The notes under the pieces: generated by a model
The model's database searches: none
What the model saw: only the letters and a program-made list of their open reading frames with translations
What the model was told of the DNA's origin: nothing
Translations under genes and position numbers: made by a program
Shown here: positions 53,643-60,583 of the stretch, in pieces
How positions within the stretch are numbered: the first letter of the stretch is position 1
Layout of the letters: each line of letters starts with the position of its first letter
Assembly (NCBI RefSeq): GCF_019880225.1
Contig: NZ_CP082284.1
Span: 1,054,001-1,118,000 of the forward strand
DNA from: Halobaculum rubrum
Lineage (GTDB): Archaea; Halobacteriota; Halobacteria; Halobacteriales; Haloferacaceae
DNA length: 64,000 nt
Direction of reading: 5' to 3'

Positions 53643-54266
53643 GTGACGGGCTCGGAGGACTCGCTTCGCCACCCCGACCCCGAGGACCGGCTTGTCCTCG
53701 ACCCGGGCTGTTCGCGCTGTCCCGCGCTGGTGGAATCACGGACCCGCATCTCGTGGGGCACCGGTCCCCGGGACGCGAGCGTGCTCGTCGTGGGCGAGGC
53801 GCCCGGCGCGGGCGACGCCGACGCCGAAACCTGGAGGGGCGGCAACCACACCGGCTGCGCGTACACCTCCCGTCATTCCGGTCGCCGGATCCGTCGCCTC
53901 ATTCGGGACCTCGGCTACGGCGACGACTGCTTCCTCACGAACGCGGCGAAGTGCCATCCCGAGAGCGACCGCGATCCGACCGACGAGGAACTGGCGAACT
54001 GCCGCGGCCACCTCGAGACCGAGCTGGACGTCGTCGATCCGGAGGTCGTCGTCACGACCGGAAAGCACGCGACCGCGACGCTGCTCGCGTTCGAGGGGAT
54101 CGAGCTGGACGGGTTTCTCGACGCGGTGTGCGAGCCGATCGAGTGCCCGACGCTCGGCGTGACGTGTCTGCCGATCCTTCACCCGAGCTATCGGGAGGTG
54201 TGGCTGTCGCGGCTGGGACTGAGTCCCGAGGAGTACAGGGAGCGGATCGCGGCGGAGTTGCCGTGA
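53643..54266 (+). CDS. Uracil-DNA glycosylase (Fe-S family 4/5 type)
   Basis: 207 aa from GTG. Removes uracil from DNA. N-terminal Cys pair in DPGCSRCPALVESR and a later pair (NAAKCHPESDRDPTDEELANC) supply the four ligands of a 4Fe-4S cluster. Active-site segments are ASVLVVGEAPGAGDADAETW and the C-terminal ILHPSYREV. The lack of a catalytic Asp in motif 1 (GEAPG-AGD) resembles family 4 and 5 enzymes. It begins 49 bp after the previous gene. Confidence 0.92.
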   Translation: MTGSEDSLRHPDPEDRLVLDPGCSRCPALVESRTRISWGTGPRDASVLVVGEAPGAGDADAETWRGGNHTGCAYTSRHSGRRIRRLIRDLGYGDDCFLTNAAKCHPESDRDPTDEELANCRGHLETELDVVDPEVVVTTGKHATATLLAFEGIELDGFLDAVCEPIECPTLGVTCLPILHPSYREVWLSRLGLSPEEYRERIAAELP

Positions 54267-54332
54267 GCTGGGGCCGGCAGCTCCCCTCGCCGCCCGCAGT
54301 TTCAAGCGCCCGGACGACGGACGGTCACGTAC

Positions 54333-54752
54333 ATGAGCGACGACTGCATCTTCTGCTCGATCGTCGCGGGCGACATCCCCGCCCGCGTGGTCGCCGAGAC
54401 CGACGACGCGCTCGCGTTCCTCGACGCGAACCCGATGGCCCGCGGCCACACCCTCGTGATCCCCAAAGGCCATCACCAGCGCATCGCGGACCTCTCGCGA
54501 GCGGAGTCGCGCGCCGTCTTCGACCTCGTACACGAGCTCGCCCCCGCGGTCGAGGACGCGGTCGACGCCGACGCCCACACGATCGGCGTCAACGACGGCC
54601 CGGACGCCGGTCAGGAGGTCCCCCACGCGCACGTGCACATCATCCCACGCTTCGAGGGCGACGGGGGCGGGCCGATCCACGTCGCCGCCGGGGACCGGCC
54701 GGACCTGGGGGACGACGAGTTGGACGAGATCGCCGACGCGATCGCCGAGTAG
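54333..54752 (+). CDS. HIT-family nucleotide hydrolase
   Basis: 139 aa. N-terminal CIFCSIVAGDIPARVVAETDDALAF and the catalytic HAHVHIIPRF (His-x-His-x-His) give a Hint/HIT-type AMP-lysine or dinucleotide hydrolase. The Cys pair CIFC could bind zinc. Acidic C-terminus. It follows the glycosylase by 66 bp. Confidence 0.95.
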   Translation: MSDDCIFCSIVAGDIPARVVAETDDALAFLDANPMARGHTLVIPKGHHQRIADLSRAESRAVFDLVHELAPAVEDAVDADAHTIGVNDGPDAGQEVPHAHVHIIPRFEGDGGGPIHVAAGDRPDLGDDELDEIADAIAE

Positions 54753-54782
54753 TCCGGCTTGTTCCGCGGCCGAACACACGCA

Positions 54783-54790
54783 ATTATTTA
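54783..54790 (+). promoter_or_regulatory. TATA box of the MinD-like gene
   Basis: ATTATTTA centred 27 nt upstream of the ATG at 54814, a leaderless promoter in the gap after the HIT gene. Confidence 0.55.
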
Positions 54791-54813
54791 TCGGATGCGG
54801 GCACAGCAGTCAC

Positions 54814-55614
54814 ATGGCCAGCATTCGATCGCTCGCGTTCGTCGGCGCCGTCGGCGGCGCCGGCACGACCCGAACGGCCGTCGAGTGCGCCGCCGCGCTC
54901 GCTCGCGACGGCCGCGAAGTCGTCGTTCTCGACGCCGCCTACGCCACCCAAGGGCTCGGCGAGTTCGTCCCGGGGCGCATCGATCCGGACATAACCGCGC
55001 TGTGTCTCGACCCGCAACGGCCGCTCGCCGACGGGCTGTACGACCTCGATGCGGCAGTCGACGGCCGAGTCGCGCTCGCGCCGGCGCAGGCACCCTTCGA
55101 ACGCGTCGCCCGCGCGACCGGCGACGACGCGGCGCAGGCGCTCGCCGACAGAGTGGCGGAGGCCGTCGCCGGCTTCGATCACGTCCTCCTCGACGTGCCG
55201 CCGGTCGCCGCCAACCCGGCGATCGCCGCGGTCCACGCCGTCGACCGCGTCGCGATCGTCGCGCCCGACACGGAACACGGCGCCGACGGTCGACGGCGAC
55301 AGCACGACGTGCTTCGGGACATCGACGCGCCCGACGGTGACCCCGCCAGCGTCGGGGTCGCCGTCTCCGGGCCCGACGAACGCGACGACGGGACCGGAAA
55401 CGGGGGCGACGAGCCCGGGACCGACGCGACGATTCCGCACGGGCCCGGCGAGTTCACCGCCGCGCCCGCGTGTCTCGGGACGGACGCGTTCGCCGCCGGA
55501 GTCGTCGCCGCAACGGAGACGCTGTTCGAGACGCAGGTGAGTGTCGAGTTCGAGGACGGCGGGGTGATCGGCCGTCTCAGCGCCGGCGTCGACCGCGTCC
55601 GCGGCGGCGAGTGA
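54814..55614 (+). CDS. MinD/ParA-like protein with altered P-loop
   Basis: 266 aa. The fold of the deviant-Walker MinD/ParA family is clear: SLAFVGAVGGAGTTRTAVECAAAL at the P-loop position, VVVLDAAYATQGLGEFVPG (Walker A'-like) and DHVLLDVPPVAANPAI (Walker B). Both conserved lysines of the MinD P-loop (K-GGxG-K-T) are absent here: GAVGGAGTTRT carries Val and Thr. ATP hydrolysis is therefore doubtful; ATP binding may persist. I recall this variant form in other haloarchaea, so it is probably a conserved lineage and not a random lesion. It opens the mcm-side cluster; TATA at 54783. Confidence 0.85.
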   Translation: MASIRSLAFVGAVGGAGTTRTAVECAAALARDGREVVVLDAAYATQGLGEFVPGRIDPDITALCLDPQRPLADGLYDLDAAVDGRVALAPAQAPFERVARATGDDAAQALADRVAEAVAGFDHVLLDVPPVAANPAIAAVHAVDRVAIVAPDTEHGADGRRRQHDVLRDIDAPDGDPASVGVAVSGPDERDDGTGNGGDEPGTDATIPHGPGEFTAAPACLGTDAFAAGVVAATETLFETQVSVEFEDGGVIGRLSAGVDRVRGGE

Positions 55615-55707
55615 CACGTACCGAGCGTCGGCCGAGGACCGGCACCCGCGCCGCTGTGAAGGCCGAGAACCATCCACAGGAGAGATCGACGGTTGCGGAG
55701 GTCCTTG

Positions 55708-55788
55708 ACATCGGTCAGTGAGTTCCGTTTCGAACGGCACGCCCACCGAAGTCAGCGCAGGTCCGAGACGGAACTCATCGACCGATGC
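55708..55788. repeat. Inverted repeat in the convergent gap
   Basis: Arms 55708-55732 and 55764-55788 (25 nt each) pair with 21 matches around a 31-nt loop; the core TGAGTTCCGT/ACGGAACTCA is perfect. It lies downstream of the MinD-like gene and could act as a terminator-like hairpin. It has no oligo-T run, so archaeal termination cannot be claimed from sequence alone. Confidence 0.6.
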
Positions 55789-55826
55789 CGCGAACGTGTG
55801 CCCCGACCGGAGTCAGCGCAGGTCCG
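55745..55826. repeat. Direct repeat copying the end of the HTH gene
   Basis: Sequence ACCG(A/G)AGTCAGCGCAGGTCCG occurs at 55745-55765 and again at 55806-55826, 61 bp apart, with 20 of 21 bases identical. The second copy contains the stop codon and last codons of the minus-strand gene (ends at 55813); the first contains a copy of the same stop. It looks like a small local duplication joined to the inverted repeat. Confidence 0.6.
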
Positions 55827-56328
55827 CGGCATCGGTCATCGTCTCCCCGAGTTCGTCCCGTTTCTCCACGCTCGCGTTGCCGCCGTCGGCGAGCGCGCCG
55901 CGGGCGACGTCGGCCAGTTCCGGAACCGGCTCGTGTGACTCGACGTAGCTCGCGAGCGCGAACGCCGCCTCGTCGCCGCCGGTCAGTTCGAGCGCGTCCA
56001 CACGCGAGATGTCGCCGGAGAGCCAGTCGCGGACCACGCGACGGGCCGTCGGCGCGAGCGGAGAGACGCCCTGTACGCCACAGCGGTGAAGCACCTTCGC
56101 GGCGGTCATCGCGGAGACGCCGGCCTCGCGGGCGCTCGCACCCACGCGCTCGCCTCGGGCGTAGTGCTCGAGCACGACCGCGGCCGCCTCGGGCGTACAC
56201 GCCAGCGCGTCGGCGTGTGGGGCGAGCCGGGACACGAGGTCGCCGCCGGTGTCGTCCACCGAGGCGACGCCGCGTGGCTCCTGCCGGGCCGTCACCTCGA
56301 TACCGGCGGCGATGTCGGAGAGCGCCAT
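55813..56328 (-). CDS. HTH-like haloarchaeal protein of unknown function
   Basis: 171 aa (start at MALSDIAAGIEV). The middle carries a helix-turn-helix-like stretch: TPEAAAVVLEHYARGERVGASAREAGVSAMTAAKVLHRCG, followed by APTARRVVRDWLSGDISRVDALELTGGDEAAFALASYVE. I do not recognise the family with certainty. It is divergent from the following TFB gene and convergent with the MinD-like gene, so it sits inside the same cluster. Confidence 0.75.
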   Translation of the reverse strand: MALSDIAAGIEVTARQEPRGVASVDDTGGDLVSRLAPHADALACTPEAAAVVLEHYARGERVGASAREAGVSAMTAAKVLHRCGVQGVSPLAPTARRVVRDWLSGDISRVDALELTGGDEAAFALASYVESHEPVPELADVARGALADGGNASVEKRDELGETMTDAADLR

Positions 56329-56465
56329 AGTCACTCTCGATCGGCATGCGGTATAAATTCGTCTGCCAGGATTGCTACGATAACGCTCGATCTCCCTGCA
56401 ACGTACCGGTTATCGGTACGTTCGAGCGCGCTCGAACGGTCGGCGGGCTGCCGATCTCCCCACAC

Positions 56466-56473
56466 ATAAGTAT
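56466..56473 (+). promoter_or_regulatory. TATA box of the second tfb gene
   Basis: ATAAGTAT centred 28 nt upstream of the ATG at 56497, the leaderless spacing. Confidence 0.5.
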
Positions 56474-56496
56474 GGGTTCGCGACCGACGTTCGAGT

Positions 56497-57357
56497 ATGG
56501 CAACGAGCACGACGGTGTGCCCGGAATGCGACGGTCGAGTGCAAGCCGACGGCGACGAGGCGGTGTGCAGCGAGTGCGGACTCGTCGTCTCGGCGGACCG
56601 TATCGATCGCGGTCCCGAGTGGCGGAGCTTCGCGGACGACGACCACGATCCCAGACGGACGGGAGCGCCGTTGACGCGCTCGCGTCACGACCGCGGGCTC
56701 TCGACCGAGATCGGTCACACGCGAGTGAAGGGCCGCAAGCGTCGCCAGTGGGCGCGGATGCGCAGACAACACACGCGAGCGCAGATCTCCTCGAAGCGGG
56801 ACCGCAACAAGGTGTACGGCTTCACCGAGATCCGGCGGATCGTCTCGTGTGCTGGACTTCCTGATTCGCTTCGCGATCAGGCGTGTTCGCTGTTCACGTC
56901 GGCGCAGGACGCCGACCTGCTTCGGGGGCGGTCGCTGGAGGGGTTCGCCGCCGCGTCGGTGTACGTCGCCTGCCGGGTCGCCGGCGTCTCGCGCACCCGC
57001 GGCGAGCTGGTCGCCGACGCCAAAGCCGACGCCGACGAGCTCCGCGCAGCCTTCGACGCGATGAACCGTGAGCTCGGCCTCCCGGTGGGTCCCATCGATC
57101 CGGTCGAGTACCTCCCGCGGTTCGCCACGGAGCTGGGACTCGACACCGACGTCGAGCGCGCCGCCCGCGAGTATCTGAGCCTCGCCCGCGACGAGGGACT
57201 CACGAACGGCCGGAACCCCTCCGGCGTCGCCGCGGCGTGTCTGTACGCCGCCGCGCGCGACGCCGGCGCCGACTGTACGCAGGCGGCCGCAGCCGACGTC
57301 GCCGACGTGACGCCCGTCACGCTCCGCTCGTCGTACGTCGAGCTTCGCGAGGAGTAG
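56497..57357 (+). CDS. tfb: Transcription initiation factor IIB (TFB), complete zinc ribbon
   Basis: 286 aa. All four zinc-ribbon cysteines are present (TVCPECDGRVQADGD...AVCSECGLVVS), then RIDRGPEWRSFADDD, the B-reader HDRGLSTEIG and two cyclin repeats (VYGFTEIRRIVSCAGLPDSL and ATELGLDTDVERAAREYLSL with NPSGVAAACLYAAARDAG). Short and distinct from the TFB at 13473. Haloarchaea use several TFBs to direct promoter sets. Its placement beside mcm and partition-type genes suggests a specialised role (inference). Confidence 0.93.
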   Translation: MATSTTVCPECDGRVQADGDEAVCSECGLVVSADRIDRGPEWRSFADDDHDPRRTGAPLTRSRHDRGLSTEIGHTRVKGRKRRQWARMRRQHTRAQISSKRDRNKVYGFTEIRRIVSCAGLPDSLRDQACSLFTSAQDADLLRGRSLEGFAAASVYVACRVAGVSRTRGELVADAKADADELRAAFDAMNRELGLPVGPIDPVEYLPRFATELGLDTDVERAAREYLSLARDEGLTNGRNPSGVAAACLYAAARDAGADCTQAAAADVADVTPVTLRSSYVELREE

Positions 57358-57398
57358 CCGGTCGGCGCCGGGGCGGGTGAACGGGTCGCCGTTCTCGG

Positions 57399-58061
57399 CT
57401 ACCCGACCGCGCAGCGCCGGACGGCCCCGGCGAGTTCCTCGACCGCTCGGGCCGCGGCCGACCCCGGAGCCGTCCTCCCCACCGGTTCCCGGGCGACGAT
57501 CGACTGTCCGAGCCGCGGGTCGGCCGGCACCGCCGTCGTCGGCGCGCCGAGCGCGCGCTCGACCGCCTCCGCCGGCGGGTCGTCGACGACGCGGTTGAGC
57601 GCGACGGCCGCGAGCCCGCAGTCGAGCTCCCGGGCCAGCTCGCGGGCCGCGACCGCGTTCGCCAGCGCCCACCGCGTCGGCGACGCGACGAGGAGACACG
57701 CGTCGGCGACGGCCAGCGGCGCGCCAGCGTCGACGCGGAGTCCGGCGGGCGAATCGACGACGACGTGTTCGTACCCGTCGACCGCGACCGCGTCCGGGAG
57801 CCGGCGCACGTCCGCCAGCCGCGCGCCCGCGAGAGTCCGACCGCACGGGAGCACGTCCACGGGCCCCGGCCGAACGGCCTCCGCGGGCGTCGCCCGACCG
57901 GCGAGCACGTCGTGGAGGTCCGGGCCGCGCTCGCGCCCGCCCGGCAGGTCCGCCATCGCGAGGTCCGCGTCGACGACGAGCGCGTCGAGCGCGTCCGCGA
58001 CGTTGTACGCCAGCGTCGACTTGCCGACCCCGCCCTTTCCGCCGGCGACCGCGACGATCAC
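57399..58061 (-). CDS. MinD/ParA-family ATPase
   Basis: 220 aa from GTG in a 4-bp overlap with the gene upstream. Canonical P-loop VAVAGGKGGVGKSTLAYNVADAL with both lysines, Walker A' VVDADLAMADLPGG and Walker B YEHVVVDSPAGLRVDAGAP; LVASPTRWALANAVA follows. It is short for a ParA and lacks an N-terminal DNA-binding extension, closer to MinD. It may position chromosome or division factors; the companion MinD-like protein at 54814 lacks the catalytic lysines. Confidence 0.92.
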   Translation of the reverse strand: MIVAVAGGKGGVGKSTLAYNVADALDALVVDADLAMADLPGGRERGPDLHDVLAGRATPAEAVRPGPVDVLPCGRTLAGARLADVRRLPDAVAVDGYEHVVVDSPAGLRVDAGAPLAVADACLLVASPTRWALANAVAARELARELDCGLAAVALNRVVDDPPAEAVERALGAPTTAVPADPRLGQSIVAREPVGRTAPGSAAARAVEELAGAVRRCAVG

Positions 58062-58885
58062 GCGAGTCGCTCCATGGCGTCCGTGGGCACGTCGACGACC
58101 TCCGCCCGCGCGACGAGCGACTCGGCTCGCTCCGCGATCCGCGCCAACGTCCGGGCGTCGGTCGCGACCAGTTCCTGTAACCCGGCGGGACCGATGCCGG
58201 CATCGAGCACCGCCGTCACGTCCGACACCGATCCGTTCTCGAGGGTCTCCGCGTGCGAGATCCGACCGTCGGCCGCCTCGAGGTAGCGCGCCACTCCCGG
58301 CGGGAGCGTCGCCGGGTCCGGATCCGACCCGTCGGAAGTCGACCGTGGAGAGGTCGATCCACCCGAGTTCGCGCCACCGGACGCCGGTCCGTCCGAACCC
58401 GCTCCATCGGCCGACGGTCCGTCGACGGCGGCTCCACTGGATTCCGGCGGGCCGCCAGCCTGACCGCCGACCGGACCGAGCGCGTCCGGCGGCGGCCTGT
58501 GATCCGCCAACTCGGCGAGCGCGTCGTTCAGCGGGTCCGCCTCATCGGTCGAGGGATCGGAAACGGCGACGAGTTCGACCGGATCCTCCGTCCCCGAAGC
58601 GTCTGGTCCTTCCCGTGAGAGCGCCTCATCGCCGGACGTGGCGCCGTCCGCGAGTCGACAGGCGTAGCCGAGCGCGAGCTCGTCGTGCGCGTCGACGACG
58701 CCCGCGTACCCGTCGGCCGACCAGCCCGGTTCGGGCACGCCGTGTCGCCGCGGCGGGAGTACCGAGCCCTGGAGACGGTTCTCGACGGCGACACGTCGGT
58801 CGACCGGCTCCGTGTTCCGGACGTGGACGGCGACGAGCGCGATGCCCGATTCAGTCGTCACGCTGGAGTCCAGCGATATCGGCAT
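58058..58885 (-). CDS. Haloarchaeal protein with disordered acidic middle
   Basis: 275 aa. N-terminal region MPISLDSSVTTESGIALVAVHVRNTEPVDRRVAVENRLQG is beta-rich and conserved-looking; a long Asp/Gly/Ser/Pro linker follows and the C-terminus forms an HhH-like helical end (VSDVTAVLDAGIGPAGLQELV and ARTLARIAERAESLV). No enzymatic motif is recognised. It overlaps the ParA gene by 4 bp, so the two are translated together and may interact. Confidence 0.72.
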   Translation of the reverse strand: MPISLDSSVTTESGIALVAVHVRNTEPVDRRVAVENRLQGSVLPPRRHGVPEPGWSADGYAGVVDAHDELALGYACRLADGATSGDEALSREGPDASGTEDPVELVAVSDPSTDEADPLNDALAELADHRPPPDALGPVGGQAGGPPESSGAAVDGPSADGAGSDGPASGGANSGGSTSPRSTSDGSDPDPATLPPGVARYLEAADGRISHAETLENGSVSDVTAVLDAGIGPAGLQELVATDARTLARIAERAESLVARAEVVDVPTDAMERLA

Positions 58886-58979
58886 GCCCGGAGTGGTCCC
58901 GTCATCGGCGATAAACGTCCGCTCGGGCGAGTCGACGGACGGAACTCGTGCGGTCGCCGGGGAGGGGTTCCGCGGTCGG

Positions 58980-59891
58980 TCAGTCGGGGCGGACGAACAC
59001 GACCGGCGCACGGAGCCACTCGCGCGCCGCCGCCGGGGTCGAGAACCGGTCGACGCCGACGACGACAGGATCGCTCCGGCGGGCGACGCGCACCGCGGCC
59101 GCGTGCGCGACGACGGCGTCGCCATCGAAGTCCGCCGGACCGTCGCCCGGTCGAGCAGTGAGAGACGCTTCGGCGACGGAGTCGCCGCCGAGGACGCACG
59201 CGGCCTCCGAGCGGAACGCCTCGACCGCGTCCGCGAAGGCTGGATACATCTCACGAGCGAGATCACGCCGGACCGTACGGCGGCGGTTATCGAGCGCGTC
59301 ACGCAGACGGAGGCGGTGCTCGCGTGCGTCGCGAGCCGCCCGCGAGCGCTCGGCGGCGTCGGCGAGCGCCTGTTGGGCCGCGACTCGGTCGGTCTCCGCC
59401 TCGGTCAGCGCCCGCGTCGCCGCGTCGAACTCCGCCTGCAGCGCGTCGACCGTCGATTCCCCGGCGTCCGCGTCGGCGTCAGTGTCCGCGTCGGCGTCCG
59501 TCCGCTCGCGAGCCTGGGCGAGCCGGCCACGGAGCGTCGCCGCCCGCTCGCGCAGCCGCTCCACGTCGGCGCCGGCCGCCGCCGCGCGACGGCGCGCTGC
59601 CGCCAGCGCGTCGCTCGTGTCGCCCGCGGCGTCGACGTCCGCGACGACGGCCTCGAGTTCGCTCCGGAGCCGACGGCACTCGTCGTCCAGTCGATGCGCC
59701 CGTCCACGCTCGCGAGCCGCGGCTGCGAGGGCACGCCACAGCGACGGGGGGCGTTCCGTCACCGTCGCCAGCGGGTCGTCCGGGTCGAGATCGAGCGCGA
59801 CACACGCGCCGTCGACGGTTCCCTCGGCGGCGGCACGCCCGAGTTCGGTCGATCCCGCCGGGGCGAACCGGTCTTCGAGCCGCTCGGTCAC
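58980..59891 (-). CDS. Coiled-coil protein of the mcm-linked cluster
   Basis: 303 aa from GTG in a GTGA overlap with the next gene upstream. The middle 150 residues are heptad-rich and charged: LDDECRRLRSELEAVVADVDA, VERLRERAATLRGRLAQARE, then a Asp/Thr repeat and LTEAETDRVAAQQALADAAERSRAARDAREHRLRL, giving an elongated SMC- or Rad50-like coiled coil without ATPase heads. The C-terminal part (REMYPAFADAVEAFRS to WLRAPVVFVRPD) is globular. It is probably a scaffold or tether; no known name. Confidence 0.78.
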   Translation of the reverse strand: MTERLEDRFAPAGSTELGRAAAEGTVDGACVALDLDPDDPLATVTERPPSLWRALAAAARERGRAHRLDDECRRLRSELEAVVADVDAAGDTSDALAAARRRAAAAGADVERLRERAATLRGRLAQARERTDADADTDADADAGESTVDALQAEFDAATRALTEAETDRVAAQQALADAAERSRAARDAREHRLRLRDALDNRRRTVRRDLAREMYPAFADAVEAFRSEAACVLGGDSVAEASLTARPGDGPADFDGDAVVAHAAAVRVARRSDPVVVGVDRFSTPAAAREWLRAPVVFVRPD

Positions 59892-60226
59892 AGCTCGGCG
59901 TCGCGCATCGCCGCCGGGTCCGGGTGATCGGCCCCGACGGCGAACTTCGCGTACGGCGTGCTCGGCGCGTCGCGGTCCTCGTAGGCGACGGCGGCCTCGC
60001 GCACCGCCGGTCGAACGGCCGCGAACTCGTTGAACGGCTCGGTGTGTTCGACCTGCACATCGGCGCCGTGTTTCGCACGGAGGCGACACGCGAGAAAGGC
60101 ACCCAACTCCGTCTCCGCGAACAGCGCCGCTCGACCGAACCGCCGGATGACGGTGTCACAGTGGCTGCGACAGACGTTGCGGAGCGTCGTCCGCGCCCCG
60201 CGGGAGTACGTCACGACGAGGATCAT
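59888..60226 (-). CDS. Small conserved haloarchaeal protein
   Basis: 112 aa: MILVVTYSRGARTTLRNVC, TVIRRFGRAALFAETELGAF, AKHGADVQVEHTEPFNEFAA. An alpha/beta protein with a beta strand start. No motif recognised. A TTTATATTT box at 60247-60255 is 25 nt upstream, so it starts its own transcript that should continue into the coiled-coil gene (4-bp overlap). Confidence 0.75.
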   Translation of the reverse strand: MILVVTYSRGARTTLRNVCRSHCDTVIRRFGRAALFAETELGAFLACRLRAKHGADVQVEHTEPFNEFAAVRPAVREAAVAYEDRDAPSTPYAKFAVGADHPDPAAMRDAEL

Positions 60227-60246
60227 ACGGTCACAGGTTCGAGATG

Positions 60247-60255
60247 AAATATAAA
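60247..60255 (-). promoter_or_regulatory. TATA box inside the mcm cluster
   Basis: TTTATATTT on the minus strand, centred 25 nt upstream of the ATG at 60226. It marks a separate promoter for the small protein and coiled-coil gene, downstream of mcm and the 94-aa gene. Confidence 0.6.
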
Positions 60256-60293
60256 CGTTCGGAGTCGCGTATCGAAGTCGAGACCGCCGCGCC

Positions 60294-60578
60294 CTACAAC
60301 GGTTCGACCAGCACGTCTTCCGGGTCGACGTCGTCGTCGACGGCGGCGAGCGAGGCGATCCGTTCGCGGGCCTCGAGTGGGTCGGCGGCGACGACGACAC
60401 GCCCCTCGCCGGGACCGTCGACGGCGTGGTACGCGCGGCGGTTCTCCACCTCGAACTCCGTTGCGTACGTCCGCAGGACGGTCGCGACGCGGCGCTCGGT
60501 GTCGGCGAGGTCGGCCTCGCCGTCCTCGAACGCGCGGATGGCGTCCTCCACGTTCCGGAGGGCTGAGATGCGGTCCAT
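60294..60578 (-). CDS. 94-aa protein downstream of mcm
   Basis: Starts MDRISALRNVEDAIRAFEDG and continues EADLADTERRVATVLRTYATEF, EVENRRAYHAVDGPGEGRVVV and DPEDVLVEPL. Helical N-terminal half, beta-strand C-terminal half. The ATG lies 5 bp after the mcm stop, so it is cotranscribed with the helicase; function unknown, possibly a regulator of it. Confidence 0.8.
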   Translation of the reverse strand: MDRISALRNVEDAIRAFEDGEADLADTERRVATVLRTYATEFEVENRRAYHAVDGPGEGRVVVAADPLEARERIASLAAVDDDVDPEDVLVEPL

Positions 60579-60583
60579 CGGTG

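Noticed and set aside
55708-55826. Attachment site or insertion footprint
   Set aside because: The repeats are short and imperfect, no integrase or transposase is nearby, and the direct repeat simply copies the adjacent gene end.
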